Assembly (NCBI GenBank): GCA_009667805.1
Contig: CM019063.1
Location: 191,948,661-192,012,660 of the forward strand
Direction: 5' to 3'
Source of the DNA: Leptobrachium leishanense
Taxonomy: Eukaryota; Chordata; Amphibia; Anura; Megophryidae
DNA length: 64,000 nt
The position numbers were made by a program, and so were the translations under genes. This document shows positions 23,351 through 36,800 of this stretch, in pieces; the first letter of the stretch is position 1; every line of letters starts with the position of its first letter. The notes beneath the pieces were generated by a model. The model was given only the letters and a program-made list of their open reading frames with translations, searched no databases and was not told the origin of the DNA.

Positions 23351-24614
23351 TTACAGAAGGTCGTTATCTTTACGAAGAGATAACTGAAGAAATAAAAATA
23401 TAGGTTTCAAACAACACCAACTCATATTAAAAAGTGGACTGGCAGAAACACTGTACATAGACGTATTTGTAATTTGACCGTAATCTGGTTCTTGCCATTT
23501 GATTCCTTGTAATTCATGGCTCACACAAGCCATTTCCCTCACCTGGTAACTATTCTGCAGTGGCCATGTAACAGAATAACCCATCACCCCTAGTAACAAT
23601 ACAATCCCCTCATTGCACTGCTGAGAGAAAATAATTGCCTTGCAAGGGATGAGTAGAGTTGGAGAAAATTAAACCCATTTTAGGGGAGCTTGAGAAATAT
23701 AATTGGCTTCCAATATGGAGACATGACATATCCTAAAAGGACACTTGAGACACCATTATGGCTTATGCTCCTTGTCTTGAGTCATAATGCCAGAAGGCCC
23801 CTGTTCCCATATACACAGTGTTACAGACGCTCTGAATAAAATAAATCACTGCAAGTATAACAGCACCTCACATCGAGGATTCTGCGCCTCTGAACATAGG
23901 AATGCACAGCTCTGCCTCTCATACAAACCAAGCTCAAGGTGTAATGTGGGTACAGTAATAACTATATTAAACCTTGCAGAGATAACGCCATTAGCATGTC
24001 AATAGTGGCCACCCTTTTTGACCGAGACTTTTTCTGTAATGTCACCATCGAGCTAAAACCATTTGAGACCTGAGCGGGGCCAACCGTAGAGCAGGCCACT
24101 AGTGCCGTTTCTCCCTCTCAGGAAACTCGCAAACCTTGTTTTTGCACACTTGCAGACAGGAATAGATCCAATAAACCCTTGTTGAATGGTATCTTAAAAA
24201 GGCATTTGACTCCTATAACACAGAGTGGGCTACACAAGTCCTGAGCATGGCATCACCAGTTACTGGAGAGCCTGGGAAGTTGCAATAACTAATAGAATTT
24301 TAAAAGAACGGGTTTTATTCTGAGGTACATTAAAAAAAAATTAATACATAGTATCAATTCAACAAAATACTGAAGTTTCAGAAATTATTATTAAAAGAAA
24401 AAAAATAGCCCAAACCCCAAAAGAGAAACAGATTTGGTTAGCTTGGGCAATAAGCCCAAAAACGAAGGTCAAAATAAATGGGAGTGTGGATTTAACGGTC
24501 TCAATTTGAAATGCTTTGGACATTAAGATCAATTTTTAAATCTGATCCTCATCCAAGCTAGAAACGTCTGAAATCTGTGAATTCCTGGAAAAGTAAGCAT
24601 TCAAAAGACAATAT

Positions 24615-24711
24615 TACCTATCAAAATTAATTCTTTATTTACATTCTATGTACAACATCACTGATATCTCTGGTCTAACCAACTTCTTGGAAATGACCTT
24701 CATTTTTGGCA
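24615..24711 (-). promoter_or_regulatory. ZMAT5: ZMAT5 3' UTR with poly(A) signal
   Basis: On the minus strand an AATAAA lies at 24634-24639, 73 bases past the stop codon. Cleavage would be expected about 15-25 bases further, near 24615. This is the nearest canonical signal. Confidence 0.7.
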
Positions 24712-24841
24712 TCATCCCCATTCCAAATCGGGCTGGTCATTCCATTCTGCAGGTGTAGGGGGATGAAGTGATGGGGGCAACTCATGAAGTGAGGGCCATC
24801 CGGGAGGTAGTTGGTAGCTGGGAGGTTCCGATATAAGAGTA
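24712..24841 (-). CDS. ZMAT5: ZMAT5 exon 5 (terminal coding)
   Basis: The acceptor is TTCTTCTCCACAG just above 24841, and the TGA is at 24712-24714. It encodes [17 protein letters not shown] and ends EWG, matching the human tail with its PVGWPP and ELPPSL blocks. Another frame stays open past the TGA, but only this one continues the splice phase. Confidence 0.92.
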
Positions 24842-27800
24842 CTGTGGAGAAGAAAGATTATAGATCAACTCTGTACTTTATGCAGGCAGAAACCTATTCA
24901 TAAAATCAAGTAGAATGTGTGTTGTGCATATACCATCTCTATTCAGGGTGCGCCCAAACTTGAACAATTACATTTTTTTCTTAGTCCGCAATGCAATTAT
25001 ACTCACCGTTACAAAAAGAAACCAATTCATGTTACAAGCAAGGTATCGAATATGTAACCATTGAACACAAATTGTACCCAGCATGCTGCTGGAAATTCTT
25101 ACAGTGTTGCTTGTGGGACCGCCAACAGCTTACGGTGTTCTGCTGAATGCTGGAGATCTCACACAAACAATGCTTTGAGAAGGACCTTCACTAGTTCACA
25201 GAAACTTCCAGTGCCCAGTGTACTGCATGATATTCAGCTTGTAAATAGGCTTCCTGTGCCCAGCGACCAAGCAATTAATGGAGATCCTGCCTCCTGATCT
25301 AACTCTCCCATATTTTCAAACTATTTTAATTACACTAAACCATAGGTAAGAGATTTTATGTGACATAATTAGCCATCAGTGGGCAATGAAAAAAAATATA
25401 CTGTGAATAATGCAGCTTATTACTAAGTAGTATTAATATTTACAAAACTGGAAGAAAACACAAAGTCTGCACCATTTACTCTAACTACAGGGAAACTGGA
25501 CTGGAAAACATTACTGTGAGGCTAAAAAGCACAAAACTAACCAAAAAGGCTCTTTGCTTCCCTCATTCTCACTCAAGGGAATGGCTGTTAAAAGTTTTAT
25601 GTTTCCTCCACCCAAGTCAGTAAGCTCAAGCTAGTACAGCTTTCTGTGGTTATGACTCACAATGCACAGAATGTGTAGAGCAGATCGGCCAATGGCTCTC
25701 AATGGGCTTGCCCTGCGTTGTTCCTGCCTAAAGCAAATGTCAGGTTGAAAGAGTGCAGAGAAATATCCAGTCACTGGGAACCAGCATCTTAAATAATTTT
25801 GTAAGATAAAAAGTATATTGTTCCTGAGCCCCACAATGTCATGCATTGATTGCAAACAAAAATTACCATCATTTAGGCCAGCGTAAAGAAATGCTTGGGA
25901 TACGCAAAATGTCACTGGTACTATTCGGCATTAAAAAAAAAAAAACAACATGAACATGTGCTAGTCAATAATCCAGGGTTATTTAAGGCAACAGAACCCT
26001 CAACCTTTAAAAAGAACACGTATATAAAGGATATTGAATATGATACGTACAGTACAGAAAAAATATCCATTAGAATGCATAATTACCAAAGAAAATAATG
26101 ATTGTGCTACAGAAATAGGGTTACATAGGCCGAAAAACAGACATGCGTCCATTGAGTTCAGCCTTCTAGGGTTAAGAACACCCTGCTACCACTCACACAA
26201 CTTATCTCCCCTGTGACGTCCTGCGCCCCCTCTGGCAGAGGTGGACTTTGCCAGTGAGAATCTGGACTTTCTGTGCATCTGGCGCCACCTCTGGCTTCTA
26301 GGTAATCTGCATCAAGTCTGGACATTGTTTCTTTTTGGATACACACCTGGACTCCATAGTCAATTGAACTCATGTGCTTAAAAGCAGGCAGCGCCCAAAG
26401 TAGGACGCTGCCTCATTTGTTCTGGAGCTCAGTTCTGTTAGGTACTCTTTGTGATCCAAGCCGCCTAGAGATTTATGTTCTTAGCTTAGTCTAGTCTGTT
26501 CTGTTCTCCCTTTGAGTTCAAGCCTCATTCTGATCCTGCTTATGTTTTCTCAGTTCTTGTATTCTCTGTTAGGTATAGTCTTGTGTTTTCCCATGTCTAG
26601 TTCTGTTTATCTAGTCTAGTATTCATTGTGTATTTAGTTCAGGTCTGTTTCTATGCTTTATGCTTTTGTTTTGCCAAGTTCCCTGGTCTCTAGTTTTATG
26701 TGTATTGTGTTCTAGATATCTCCTGTCTGTTTATATTGGTTCCTCTTTGTTACTTAGTCTTGTTGTAAATAAATTATTTTATTTACTCTTTAAATTCATG
26801 TCTGTTCACGCCTAGTCAGTGCTTCTATAGCGCATACCCTCCTGCTCCATGTCTAGTCAGGTCCCCCCCCTGTCATTACACCCCCATAGTGCTGAGAGTT
26901 TGGCTATGGAACTCAAAATGGATTGCATGGGATGTCCTCTCCTAGGTATCCCCACTCTATCTCTAGGTATTTTAAGCTACTTATACTGGTAACATTTTAG
27001 CATACTCCGATGACAGTATTATGCTAGCTGTGGGCTATATAAACACAATTTCTTGAAAGTGGATCTGTGCCCTCTGACACCTGCAGGGCTTATAAATGTC
27101 CTTAGAGGGCATTGTATCGGAGCTTTATCTTACATTCCCCTTTTATGGTTATTTTTTATTTTAGGATTTCTTACTAGTACTTTTTAGACAATGAACTGTG
27201 CCTTGTACTTTGATATATGCTAATAAATATGGATGCACTGATACTAGTACCGGTACCGATACTGCCATTTGTACAAGTACTTAGTACTCGTGCAAATGGC
27301 CCGATACACCCCCCGATACCGGAAGCCAGTGCTGGGCCGGCTTGCCGGTATCTGCGGGGCTGGGGAAGCTGGCCACGTGCATGAAAAGCCGTGAGGCTGC
27401 TGGAGGCAGTGTCACAGAAGCACCGGCAGCCACGTGATTGCGCCACAGCAGCGCGACCTGGACCGCCAGAAGCAGGTGAGTATTGCAGCCGCCGGAGGGG
27501 AACGCTGGCCACGTGCTTTTCATGCACGCGGCCAGCTTCCCCAGCGCTCGATGGGGCAATATCCGTGAGAGCTGGGGGCATAGCCATGAGAGCTGGGGGC
27601 ATAGCCATGAGAGCTGGGGGCATAGCCATGAGAGCTGGGGGCATATCCATGAGAGCTGGGGGCATATCCATGAGAGCTGGGGGCATATCCATGAGAGCTG
27701 GGGGCATATCCATGAGAGCTGGGGGCATATCCATGAGAGCTGGGGGCATATCCATGAGAGCTGGGGGCATTCTGTATAATAATAAATAGATATATATCTC

Positions 27801-30800
27801 TCGGGGGGGCATATCCATGTGAGCTGGGGGCATTTTTATAGGAGGTCTGTTCTTATTGGAAAGCGGTCACAGGACATAAAAGTATCGGTACTCGGTCTTA
27901 AAGTGGTATCGGTGCATCCCTACTAATAAAATTATTTTTATTAAAAAAAAAAAGGCAGATATAAAAAAAAAAGAAAAAAAAGAAGAGGACACATACACTA
28001 TGTACCCGCAATGAGCAAACACGGGTACAAAGGTTAAATCCAAATAAAAACAACTAATAGAAAACCACTTGATGACTTGTAGCTAACGCAAATGCCGGAG
28101 ATACTGGCCCTGCAAAACATGTGACATAGCTATAAAATAAACCAAAAAAAAGATATTGCCAACAGCAACAACTGAACTCAACTAGTGTATAAAGTGATAC
28201 AGCTGCATGGAGACATTTTCTCTGCCATTTTCCTATGAATTTGGTCTATAATGAAACGGTACTGTCTCTGTTGGCAATATCATTGAATTTGACATTTTAC
28301 ATATTTTTTGGGGACAGCACTTCAGTTATTTGTGTTCGTGCTTGACAAACAATTAAGGACTTTACTACAAAAGAACCAGTAAGAAAAAAAATATAAAAAT
28401 CCGATTGCATTGAAAAAGGGTAGAATATAGGTCAGAGCCCATCTTACTAAAATGAGAAAAAGCAAATCTTTAGAATTAATAAGCCTTAAATGCAAATTCA
28501 AATATTATAACAGTGGTTTATGACTCACGGGTCTCATTACGTATGGTGCTAGATGTACAAAGTTTAAAAAAAAAAAAAAGCATATTCTATTTACTGTTCC
28601 ATATTAATCATTCAACAAAGGCGCGTGGCATGATAAATAATTTGACATCCTTCCCACCCCAGACACGAGCTACATTCACAGATTTAGCTAGAATATGAAT
28701 TTACATTCAAGATACACTGCCCTGTTTAGCCATATTATCAATACTGGGAAGCAATGCTCAAACCATTACAAGTTCCAGGATTCAGGTTGTTTAGGTAGAC
28801 TGTTTTTTGAAGATACTCAGGGTTATTCAGAGAGCGTGAAAAGCAGGAGAATGACTGGAGAATGAAAAATTCTAGGTCAAAATAGCCGATTTGGAAAGTG
28901 AGATGACAGGGAGAATTTTTCTTGTTTGGCTATTGTTTCATAGAATGTTTCATTCTCCAGCTTTTCACGCTCTCTGAATAACCCTGTCTGTAGAAATATA
29001 CATATGCTTTGTCCCGTAGCCATTTCTTTCAGACCTCTTACTGTCATCCCTTCATAACATAATAATCTGGGAATGTCAGGACAGTTTGGGGATCGAATAT
29101 CAGACTGATTCAGTAAAAGTAATAGGAAGCATGGAATAAAAAAATGAGAATCTGAACCCTATGCTTAACCCTGTTGATGGGACACTTTCCCATAAGGCAT
29201 TTACAAAGTGGTAATAAAACTCTTCATCAAGAAAGCCCCCGAGAGCTGATGACTAATAAGGCATTGCCTACTTGCTGGGAGCGTTACATACCATGACAGC
29301 AATGGTAGAGGAAGAGCAGGTTTCTACAACTGGGAGACTTTTACTACCACTTAGTGTACCTCCCAGGAGACTCCTAATCACTGATGCATGGTGTCTCTAG
29401 GCCTCCTGATTTAACATGCAGTTCTCCAAAACTTGTATAGAACCCTTAGCGACGCATTGTGTCCTTTGTGGAAATATGGAAATTAGTTAAAGAAATTAAA
29501 AAAAAAAAAAAAAAAAATGATCATATTCAGTAGATAAAGGATGGACCTGAACATCTTTTAACAGACTGACATAGCGCAAGGCTATATATTCTTACACTGT
29601 CAGTTGGTAATAAAAGTGATCTGTATCAAGTGATGCTGTGCCAGGACTGGATGTGTCAACGCCTGAGCAATCATGACAACCCAGAAATACTGCTAGACCA
29701 TTCTTGGACAATGATCGACTTCAGTCCAAGACATCCTCGGCATTTTGCAAGTCTTATAAAAAGCTCGAACATGTTTGGTGGGGAGTGATGGTTTTGAAAG
29801 GAGGATCTACAAGCTACTGAAGTCAAGCTATCAGTTACTGATTCCGGCTTGCAACGTAAATGATTACTCAATGGGAACCATTCACGAAGTGCTGAGTTTT
29901 ACCTGTCAGCATCTGCTCTGTGATTCATGTGGGGAAACCACAGCTAAAATCAGGAGAATTGAAATTTAAGAATATTCCATCAGGGCTTGACAAAATTTGC
30001 TTTGAATCTAGGAGCCAGCTACGAAGGTTAGGAGTAGGGATGCACCGATAGCACTTTTTTAAGACCGAGTACGAGTACCGATACTTTTTAAAAGTACTCA
30101 CCGATACTTTTCTTTAATGTCATGTGACGCTTTCCAATAAGAACAGACCAAATAAAAATGCCCCCAGCTCACATGTATATCCCCCTATACACACATATAC
30201 ATACATACATGGGATATTGCCCCAGCTCACACATGGGATATTGCCCCAGCTCACACATGGGATATTGCCCCAGCTCACACATGGGATATTGCCCCAGCTC
30301 ACACATGGGATATTGCCCCAGCTCACACATGGGACATTGCCCCAGCTCACACATGGGACATTGCCCCCCAGCACGCTCATGGGTATGCCCCCCCCAGCAC
30401 GCTCATGGGTATGCCCCCCCAGCTCACACATGGGTATGCCCCCCAGCTACACATGGGTATGCCCCCCAGCTCACACATGGGTTGCCCCCCCAGCTCACAC
30501 ATGGGTATGCCCCCCCAGCTCACACATGGGTATGCCCCCCCAGCACACATGGGTATGCCCCCCCAGCTCACACATGGGTATGCCCCCCAGCTCACACATG
30601 GGTATGCCCCCCAGCTCACACATGGGTATGCCCCCCCAGCTCACACATGGGTATGCCCCCCCAGCTCATGGATCCCCCGGGACGATACTTACCTTCCTGG
30701 GCGACGCTGGGAATGTCTCTGTGCGTGCGCTCGTTGGAAGGACCCCAGCCGCGACCACGTGGGAGCATGTGATCGCAGCTGGGGTCCTTCCAACGAGCGC

Positions 30801-33800
30801 ACGCGGGGAAACTTTCCCGGCGTCGCTCAGAAAGGTAAGTATCATCGCGGAGAGCAGCTGCAGGGCCTGTCCAAATGCTCTATCAGCATTCGGACAGGCC
30901 CTGCAGCTGCTCACTGTGTTCATACTTACCTTCCTGGGCGACGCCGGGAAGTTTCTGCGCGCGCGCTCGTTGGAAGGACCCCAGCCGCGATCACATGGTC
31001 CCACGTGGTCGCGGCTGGGGTCCTTCCAACGAGCACACGCGCAGAGACATTCCCGGCGGCGCCCAGGAAGGTAAGTATTGCGGTGAGCAGCTCCAGGGGC
31101 GGCTGTCAGAGCATTCGGACAGCCGCCACAGCCCCTCGGATGCCGGCAAGCCGGCTCAATGCCGGCTTCCGGTATCGGAAAAAATATCGGGAGTACTGCA
31201 CGAGTACCAAGTACTCCTGCAGTACCCAGTATCGGCCCCGACACTAGTATCGGTGCAACCCTAGTTAGGAGCCAACCTTTCGGCGAGGATTCGCCTTTAA
31301 TCAAGGTATACCCTGATAAAGGCGAATCCCCGCTGAAACATTGGGAACCTTGCCTCTACATCTGGGTGTTGGTTTGTACTGACCCAAATTATGATTTTAG
31401 CTGCTTCTATTTATCACTTTGTTACCGGGTACTTTTTGCTGTTAGATATTTTTTGTGCATGTGGTCTTTCGGCTACTTTGAGACTAGAAGTGCAGACCGT
31501 TGCTTCTAATATCACTTTGGCCGTAATATAATCTATTATTTGTGCTAGGATATTGTTTTATTTGTTTATTTCTTTTGCTCTGCTGTCATTGGACTCCCTA
31601 TTTAACCACTGCAGACACAGACCCCCCCCCCCCCCACACACCTCATATATAAATACATACACCAGGGCTGGCTATATTTACATTAAATGTAGGAGACAGG
31701 AAGAAAACATTGAAGCCAACTAGATGTTTTTAGATGCCAAAGACTGCTTTTAGATTGGTGTAAAATAAACTGGAAATTTAGGAGCCAGGAGTAAAATTCT
31801 AGGAGCCAGTGGCTACCAGGCACCTGGCTTTGTCAAGAAACTTTAGACACACTCAGGGTAATTCAAAGAGATCAGAATGGCTCCCGAAAGGGAACCGAAC
31901 GCTGAAAATCAGCGTTCGGTTACCTTTCTTGGCCATTCGGCTATTCAGAGAGCAGGCAATTTGACAAATTCTGGTGAATTGCCTGAACATACGGTGTCTC
32001 TTCGAGGGCAGTGAAATCCCCATTAAAAAAAAGCAATGCTTTGGCTATTCAGAGAACACAAACCAGCAGTGAAAGGTTCCCGAAATGCCCTGCCATTCGG
32101 TGGTTTAATTCGGCAGGTTTATTCAGGCGAATCCCATAGGCTTCAATGTTAAAAATCTTCCCGTATTAATTCAATATCTAATAAACCGTTCATTATAAAA
32201 TTCTGCAGTAAAAAGTCTCTTTATTAGTTTAGAATTTTTGGGATATTTTAAGCATTTTTTGGCCAAAATATTTTTGCCGTTTGTTCTTTTCTGTAACAGC
32301 CCTTTTTATTATCATTCCTTGGACCTTGTATGTCAATTTCAGACATTTGCGCTCAGTAGTTTCTTTGCAAACATTCAAGCGAACTGTTTTTTAAATTTAT
32401 TCACTCCATTCGTCTGCAGTGTTGGGTTTTTCCGGCTCCTGCTCGGGTTTTTCCAGCGGGTTAATCTAGATGTTTTTGCGGGTTTCAGTGTGCGTTCGCC
32501 CTTGTTTTGCAGTGAGTTTTCGGCGGGTTTGCGGTGACCTTTCCCTGCAATTCAGGGACCCTGTGGTGCTTGCTGCAGGGTTGCCAAAATGGGATTGCCA
32601 AATCGCACCGAATTGAAGAGAACAAAAAGTCACCGAACATGTGGTGACTTTTTGATTCTCTTTGAATAATCCTGACTGTTTATAAATGTGCATGAAGTGC
32701 AATAGTCAAAATGTGATCAAAACAAAATTGTGATCACAGGGGCTAAAGTACAAACAGGGTTATTCAAAGAGATGAAAATCTGGAGAACGACTGAGGAAGT
32801 GAAAAAGTCAAACTAGCCAAACCAGAAAAATACTCCTATTTATCTCACTTTCCAAATCGGCTATTTTGATCTCGAATTTTCAATTCTCCAGTCATTCTCC
32901 TGGTTTTTACCTCTCTCTGAATAACCCTGAAAGTATTGAAAATTGCAAACTATAGATATTCGACTAGAACGCTAAATTTGTGACAAAAATTTACCTTAAA
33001 ATTGCATTATATTCGAGACAGCTGCATCACGTGAAAAGAAGTAAAAAAAACTTGACTTGCTCAGGAATCCCAAAACTCCCAGAAGTTCTGGGAGTCTCCC
33101 TCACACTTGCAAACACTTCAGGAACTCCCGGATGCGGGAGAGATGGGATCCAACACGGCCAGAGGGCACGCTCGGTTTAAGCCAATCATTCAAACTGATC
33201 ACGCACACGCGATTTTTTTTTCTTTGGAATAACACATTTTTAATTACAGTCCAACAAACTCTGCTCAGGCGTATTTGTTGACATGTCCTTACTAGCGGAA
33301 CTGAGAAGTACGCCATTACAGGTAAACAGCATTTTGTAATCTTGGCATGTTGTAAATTGCACCCAAATGGCTTCAATAAAAATGTAAAAAAGTGCACCTG
33401 TGTGTTAATAGTTTAGCAAGATTGTGTTTTGTCCTTGTGAGAAATCATACAAATAAAAATATTAAGAATTACTGTATTTTGAAACACAGGATGCAAGACA
33501 TCTACAATTCACAAAACATATAAAAGAGATGGAAACGTTAATGCGGGTTTAGCAACATGTCACTCCTCTTAGAATTAAAAGTCCCTGGTGACTAAGCATT
33601 CAAATGAAGATACATGAAAGCTGCGTTCTTGCAGGTTTTAAGAGGTGGTCTGCAGCTGATAATGGGATTCTATTTAAGCTACAGAAGGTGTAAATTGTTT
33701 ATTTACTCTCCGGGGTGTCGAATATAAAACGGAGATTTATTTTTTTTAAAAAAGGGTCTTTAAAAAAGGAAAAAAGCAAGACGTTCAGATTGTCAGCTGA

Positions 33801-36800
33801 TAAGCAACATTTTCCTTACATTCCGCTGTCACTGACCTCATACAGGAAGGAGGGAGCAGTTTATATAAATACTGCAGTGAGGTAACCCGTTTAAAAAAGT
33901 CTTACACAAAAAAGTAAAAAAAAAAATATATATCATAGAAAAGACCCCCCCCCCCCCCACAAACAACTGCATAATGCAGGGCCATGTATGACCAAGACTG
34001 GCTGTGCATCATGAGACCTGTAGTTCTGAAACATCTGGGGTCCTACAGTTAGCCTTCAGTGCCTCTAATTCATTTCACAGAAATCATTTCTTTGTTTACA
34101 ATTAATAAATGCTTTGATGTGGAGGACACACTGAGCACGTTGTTGATTTTCAGGAGCTCTCCGACACCTGCTGGGGGGAGCGACACCTGAAAGGGCTAAA
34201 AGAGGAGTGGGGTCATTTGGACTCCTCTCCCTCCCGAACTGCTACAAGGTAAAGAAAAAAAAAAAAAAAAAAAAGGAGAGGTACCACTGGAAAGGTCAGT
34301 CTGCCCTTTCCAGCGGCGCCTCTCTAACATCTTGGATGTCAGCCAAGCCTCCGCCCCCCCCCCCACTGACGTCGTGGCCATATGCACGATGTTATCATGG
34401 GGTATTTAACTCCCTAGATGCCAAGTGGAGATAGGGAGGGGTCCTTTGGACCCTGTATCTCCCGAACAGTGGCAGATATAAAAAGGTCATAATTGAGATC
34501 ATTAGAAAGGCCAGAGCATAGCTTTCCAATGATACCAAACAGGACGATGTTCTCCCACGAGCAGTCTTTTGTGCCTTCCTTTAGGCCGTGGTCAGACAAG
34601 CGCACTACGTGCACACGTACTGACGTGCCTCCCGACGACCGTCGCAGCGTTGTGACGCTTTGCCCACTATCGCGGACGTTCCTTCCGCTCTGAAAAACGC
34701 TCGTCTGTCCCCAGCCTAAAGGCTGAAAAAAGGCACAAAAGACTGTTCGTGGGAGAACTGGGTCCGGCAAGGCATTAACATGCTGCATTAACAGATGTGA
34801 CCTAGTCAAGGATTGGAAAACCTGTTACAGATTGTTTCCCAATATGTCCCGAGTCGGCATTAACTCATACTTGCTCAGCTCAAAAACTAAGGGCACTATT
34901 ACATTCATCGCGCTAAAACGGGGACGCTAGGGTGAAACACCTGCAGGTTTCTCCTTTGCGTCCCTGTTTCAGCGTGATGTTACGGTGCAGGCGCTAGGTG
35001 TGTGGTAGCACAGGACTCCAGCTCCAAGCAGGGATAAATCACTGGCAGTACAGCTCCTCCACTCAGTGGCAGTACCCCAGGGCCTATACTATAGTTCTGC
35101 TACGGTTATAAACTAAATAAAATCAAACTGGTTTTATCAAAGATAACCCTATCACCAAAGAATACAGAGTAAAGCAGCCGGCACGGCTTCTCCAATTGCC
35201 TCTGAAGTAGTGTCTGAGGTTAACAATTAACACAGTTTGACTCTAAACAGTGTGCTGTACCATACATCGATTAATCAATTAGTTGTTTGGGCCCTAGGTT
35301 AGTCCCCCAGCAGCTCTGGAACGTATGTATATGTTCCCGATATCTGCCTCAAAGACAGTCCTTAACAGACTTTAAAACTGCATTCATAAATTATAGTGAG
35401 GTGGCAGATACATTTTTTTTTGCACACGTGCCCCCTAGTGGACTCACCCCTCACTGCGACTGATCATTTTCTTGGCCCGTTCCTCAAGCCAACGATCTAT
35501 TGTACATGGGAGAGTCTGCCTGCTCTGCTCCTCTTTCATCCTCTTCTCTGCTGCAGGGAAAAAGCATAAAGACTATAATGAGCTGCTACCCTTATCCAAG
35601 AAATTTAGATGTTTGAGATGAATTGCTTTTTGTGTTGGTTGACATTTCCACACATTAATTGCGGAATTAAAAAGAAAAAACAGAGGTTAAGGAACATATT
35701 AAGAGATGATACTTACTGGCAGACTACACAGTCCCTGTATCCGAGCAGGATAGCGAACATAGTCTCCAAAACCACAATCTTGAGTTTCTATTATCACAGA
35801 TGTATATTCCAATCAGGCTCCACACAAAACGTTGGCCACTACTCATCCCTAAATGGACTTTCCACACCAGGGAACATAAACCAGGGGAGTGCTACAAATG
35901 TTGTGTTAATGTGATTTCAGGTATATATTTATGGTTTTCTGCCTAGTGTTGTATACCAACAGAGAGGCTTAAGGTTGAATTAATATATTTCCCTCTTTGG
36001 GTGTCTAAAAGGAAGAGATTTCTAACTCTGACCCACAGATGCTTCTGAAGTAAACCTATGCTTCAATTTCAAAGAATTCTAGGAGTTGAAGGCAATCAAC
36101 TTGTCGTGGTGCCAGAGTTTGAGATCCCTGCTCTGAGGTTTAGATTTGAAGGGATACTCTAGGGTAAGAACCATGGCTTGGATTTATTTATAAAGGATTT
36201 TACCAGGAAGGATACATTGAGATTTCTCTCGTTTTCAAGTATGTCCTGGGTTCAAGTACATTGAGTGGTTACAGAAAAACAATAGTAAAATGGAAGATAT
36301 TAAACACAAAACCAAATATACAGATTATTTCCTACATATTTATTTTTCTGTTAAAGTCATTATGTTACATGTTTACAGCTGCATTCCGTATTGAGGTATG
36401 TTAATAGGGAACTCTTAAGGGACTTTAGACTGGGGGAAGATTTGATGGCGTCTGGGAGTTTATTCCATATTTGCGGTGCTCTGTAGGAAAATGAGGATCG
36501 AGACAATTTCTTTTTGTATTGCGGTATTGCAAGTAAGGTGCTGGTCCTGGATCTGAGGTTATAGGATGAGGGAACTGCTGCAGGAAGCAGTCTATTCAGG
36601 TAGGTTGGCAGCTACCCAGAAAAGCTCTTAGAACACCAGGTTGGAAAGGTGAAGGGTGCGTCTAGATTCCAGCGATGACCAGTTTAGTTCTTTTAACGTG
36701 TCACAATGGTGGGTCATGTAGTTACATTGTAGAACTCATTCTGCCGCTTTATGCTACAATGTAGTAAGTTTCTGGAGGTGTGTTTGAGGGGCAGCTGCAT

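Noticed and set aside
27174..27833. 219-codon minus-strand frame with MDMPPAL repeats
   Set aside because: Translation of the 21-bp minisatellite in hAT copy A.
30124..31074. 316-codon open frame
   Set aside because: It crosses a minisatellite and GC-rich hairpins inside a hAT element with perfect target duplications.
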